From Litorilituus sp. (lineage in GTDB: Bacteria; Pseudomonadota; Gammaproteobacteria; Enterobacterales; Alteromonadaceae), in contig JASMAS010000070.1 of the NCBI GenBank assembly GCA_030754235.1, positions 204,788-268,787 on the forward strand: a DNA stretch of 64,000 nucleotides, given 5' to 3'. Below the pieces are notes generated by a model. The model searched no databases. It saw only the letters and a program-made list of their open reading frames with translations, and was not told the DNA's origin. The stretch's first letter is position 1; each line of letters starts with the position of its first letter. Positions 63,911-64,000 of this stretch are shown one piece after another. Made by a program: the position numbers and the translations under genes.

Positions 63911-63941
63911 AATAACAAATACTGTCTAACTTTTTATAATG

Positions 63942-64000
63942 TTACTCAACGGTCACAGATTTCGCTAAGTTACGCGGTTGGTCAACATCTGTTCCCTTTA
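63942..64000 (-). CDS. glmS: GlmS, glutamine--fructose-6-phosphate aminotransferase (3' end only)
   Basis: The last 18 codons on the minus strand read KGTDVDQPRNLAKSVTVE then stop, the invariant C-terminus of GlmS, which makes glucosamine-6-phosphate for cell-wall synthesis. The rest is outside the window. This end, in particular the codons for the DVDQPRNLAKSVTVE tail, is the recognition site of Tn7-type TnsD, and insertion occurs about 25 bp beyond the stop. Confidence 0.97.
   Translation of the reverse strand, partial: KGTDVDQPRNLAKSVTVE

Overview
The window comes from an AT-rich marine gammaproteobacterium of the Alteromonadales, probably a Colwellia, Thalassotalea or relative. This is inferred from low GC, paired large TonB receptors with SapC and tryptophan-halogenase-like genes, an ArsJ arsenic pair and a glmS gene at the right edge; the genus is not proven. 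I see no tRNA, rRNA or CRISPR array.

Layout: 1-5.4 kb holds housekeeping and accessory genes on the minus strand: a serine hydrolase cut by the window edge, a DUF416 protein, a SapC protein, and arsJ with its dedicated glyceraldehyde-3-phosphate dehydrogenase for arsenate detoxification. 5.7-43.8 kb is mostly one beta-glucan (cellulose/laminarin-type) use locus. It has two tandem membrane-anchored AraC regulators, two exported GH5 endoglucanases with CBM6 modules, a minus-strand set with a GH3 lipoprotein, a secreted ADP-ribosylglycohydrolase-like protein and an EEP-family protein, two divergent TonB receptors, SapC, two FAD halogenase-family proteins, then a FucP-like transporter with an ExoP-like GH3, facing GH1, a GPH symporter and a LacI regulator. 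Palindromes of the form TGTAAGCGCTTACA, or close variants, lie before most of these units and are the likely operators of the LacI protein. The model is: surface or periplasmic GH5 and GH3 enzymes cut glucan, TonB receptors bring oligomers in, the two transporters take sugars to the cytoplasm, GH1 finishes the hydrolysis and LacI senses the product. Inserted in this locus are a LuxR-type regulator with a TauE/SafE permease, a HEPN-like orphan and a secreted lipase with its foldase.

44-50 kb is a junkyard of mobile DNA: a frameshifted GNAT toxin-like gene, an AAA/DUF4143 ATPase, a broken Tn7-type tnsA, an IS91-family element with its tyrosine recombinase, and a small gene interrupted by a stop codon. 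49.7-54.7 kb carries a probable operon of GT2 and ArnT-like glycosyltransferases with a two-component system, and a divergent GtrA. 54.7-61.9 kb has a two-gene RND pump and a separate TonB receptor. 62.1-63.5 kb is an IS110-family element. The window ends in the 3' end of glmS, followed by its terminator and three 20-bp tandem repeats. Since glmS is the classic Tn7 target and a decayed tnsA lies 17 kb away in the orientation expected for a glmS-anchored element, 46-64 kb may be an old Tn7-like island since broken up by IS elements.
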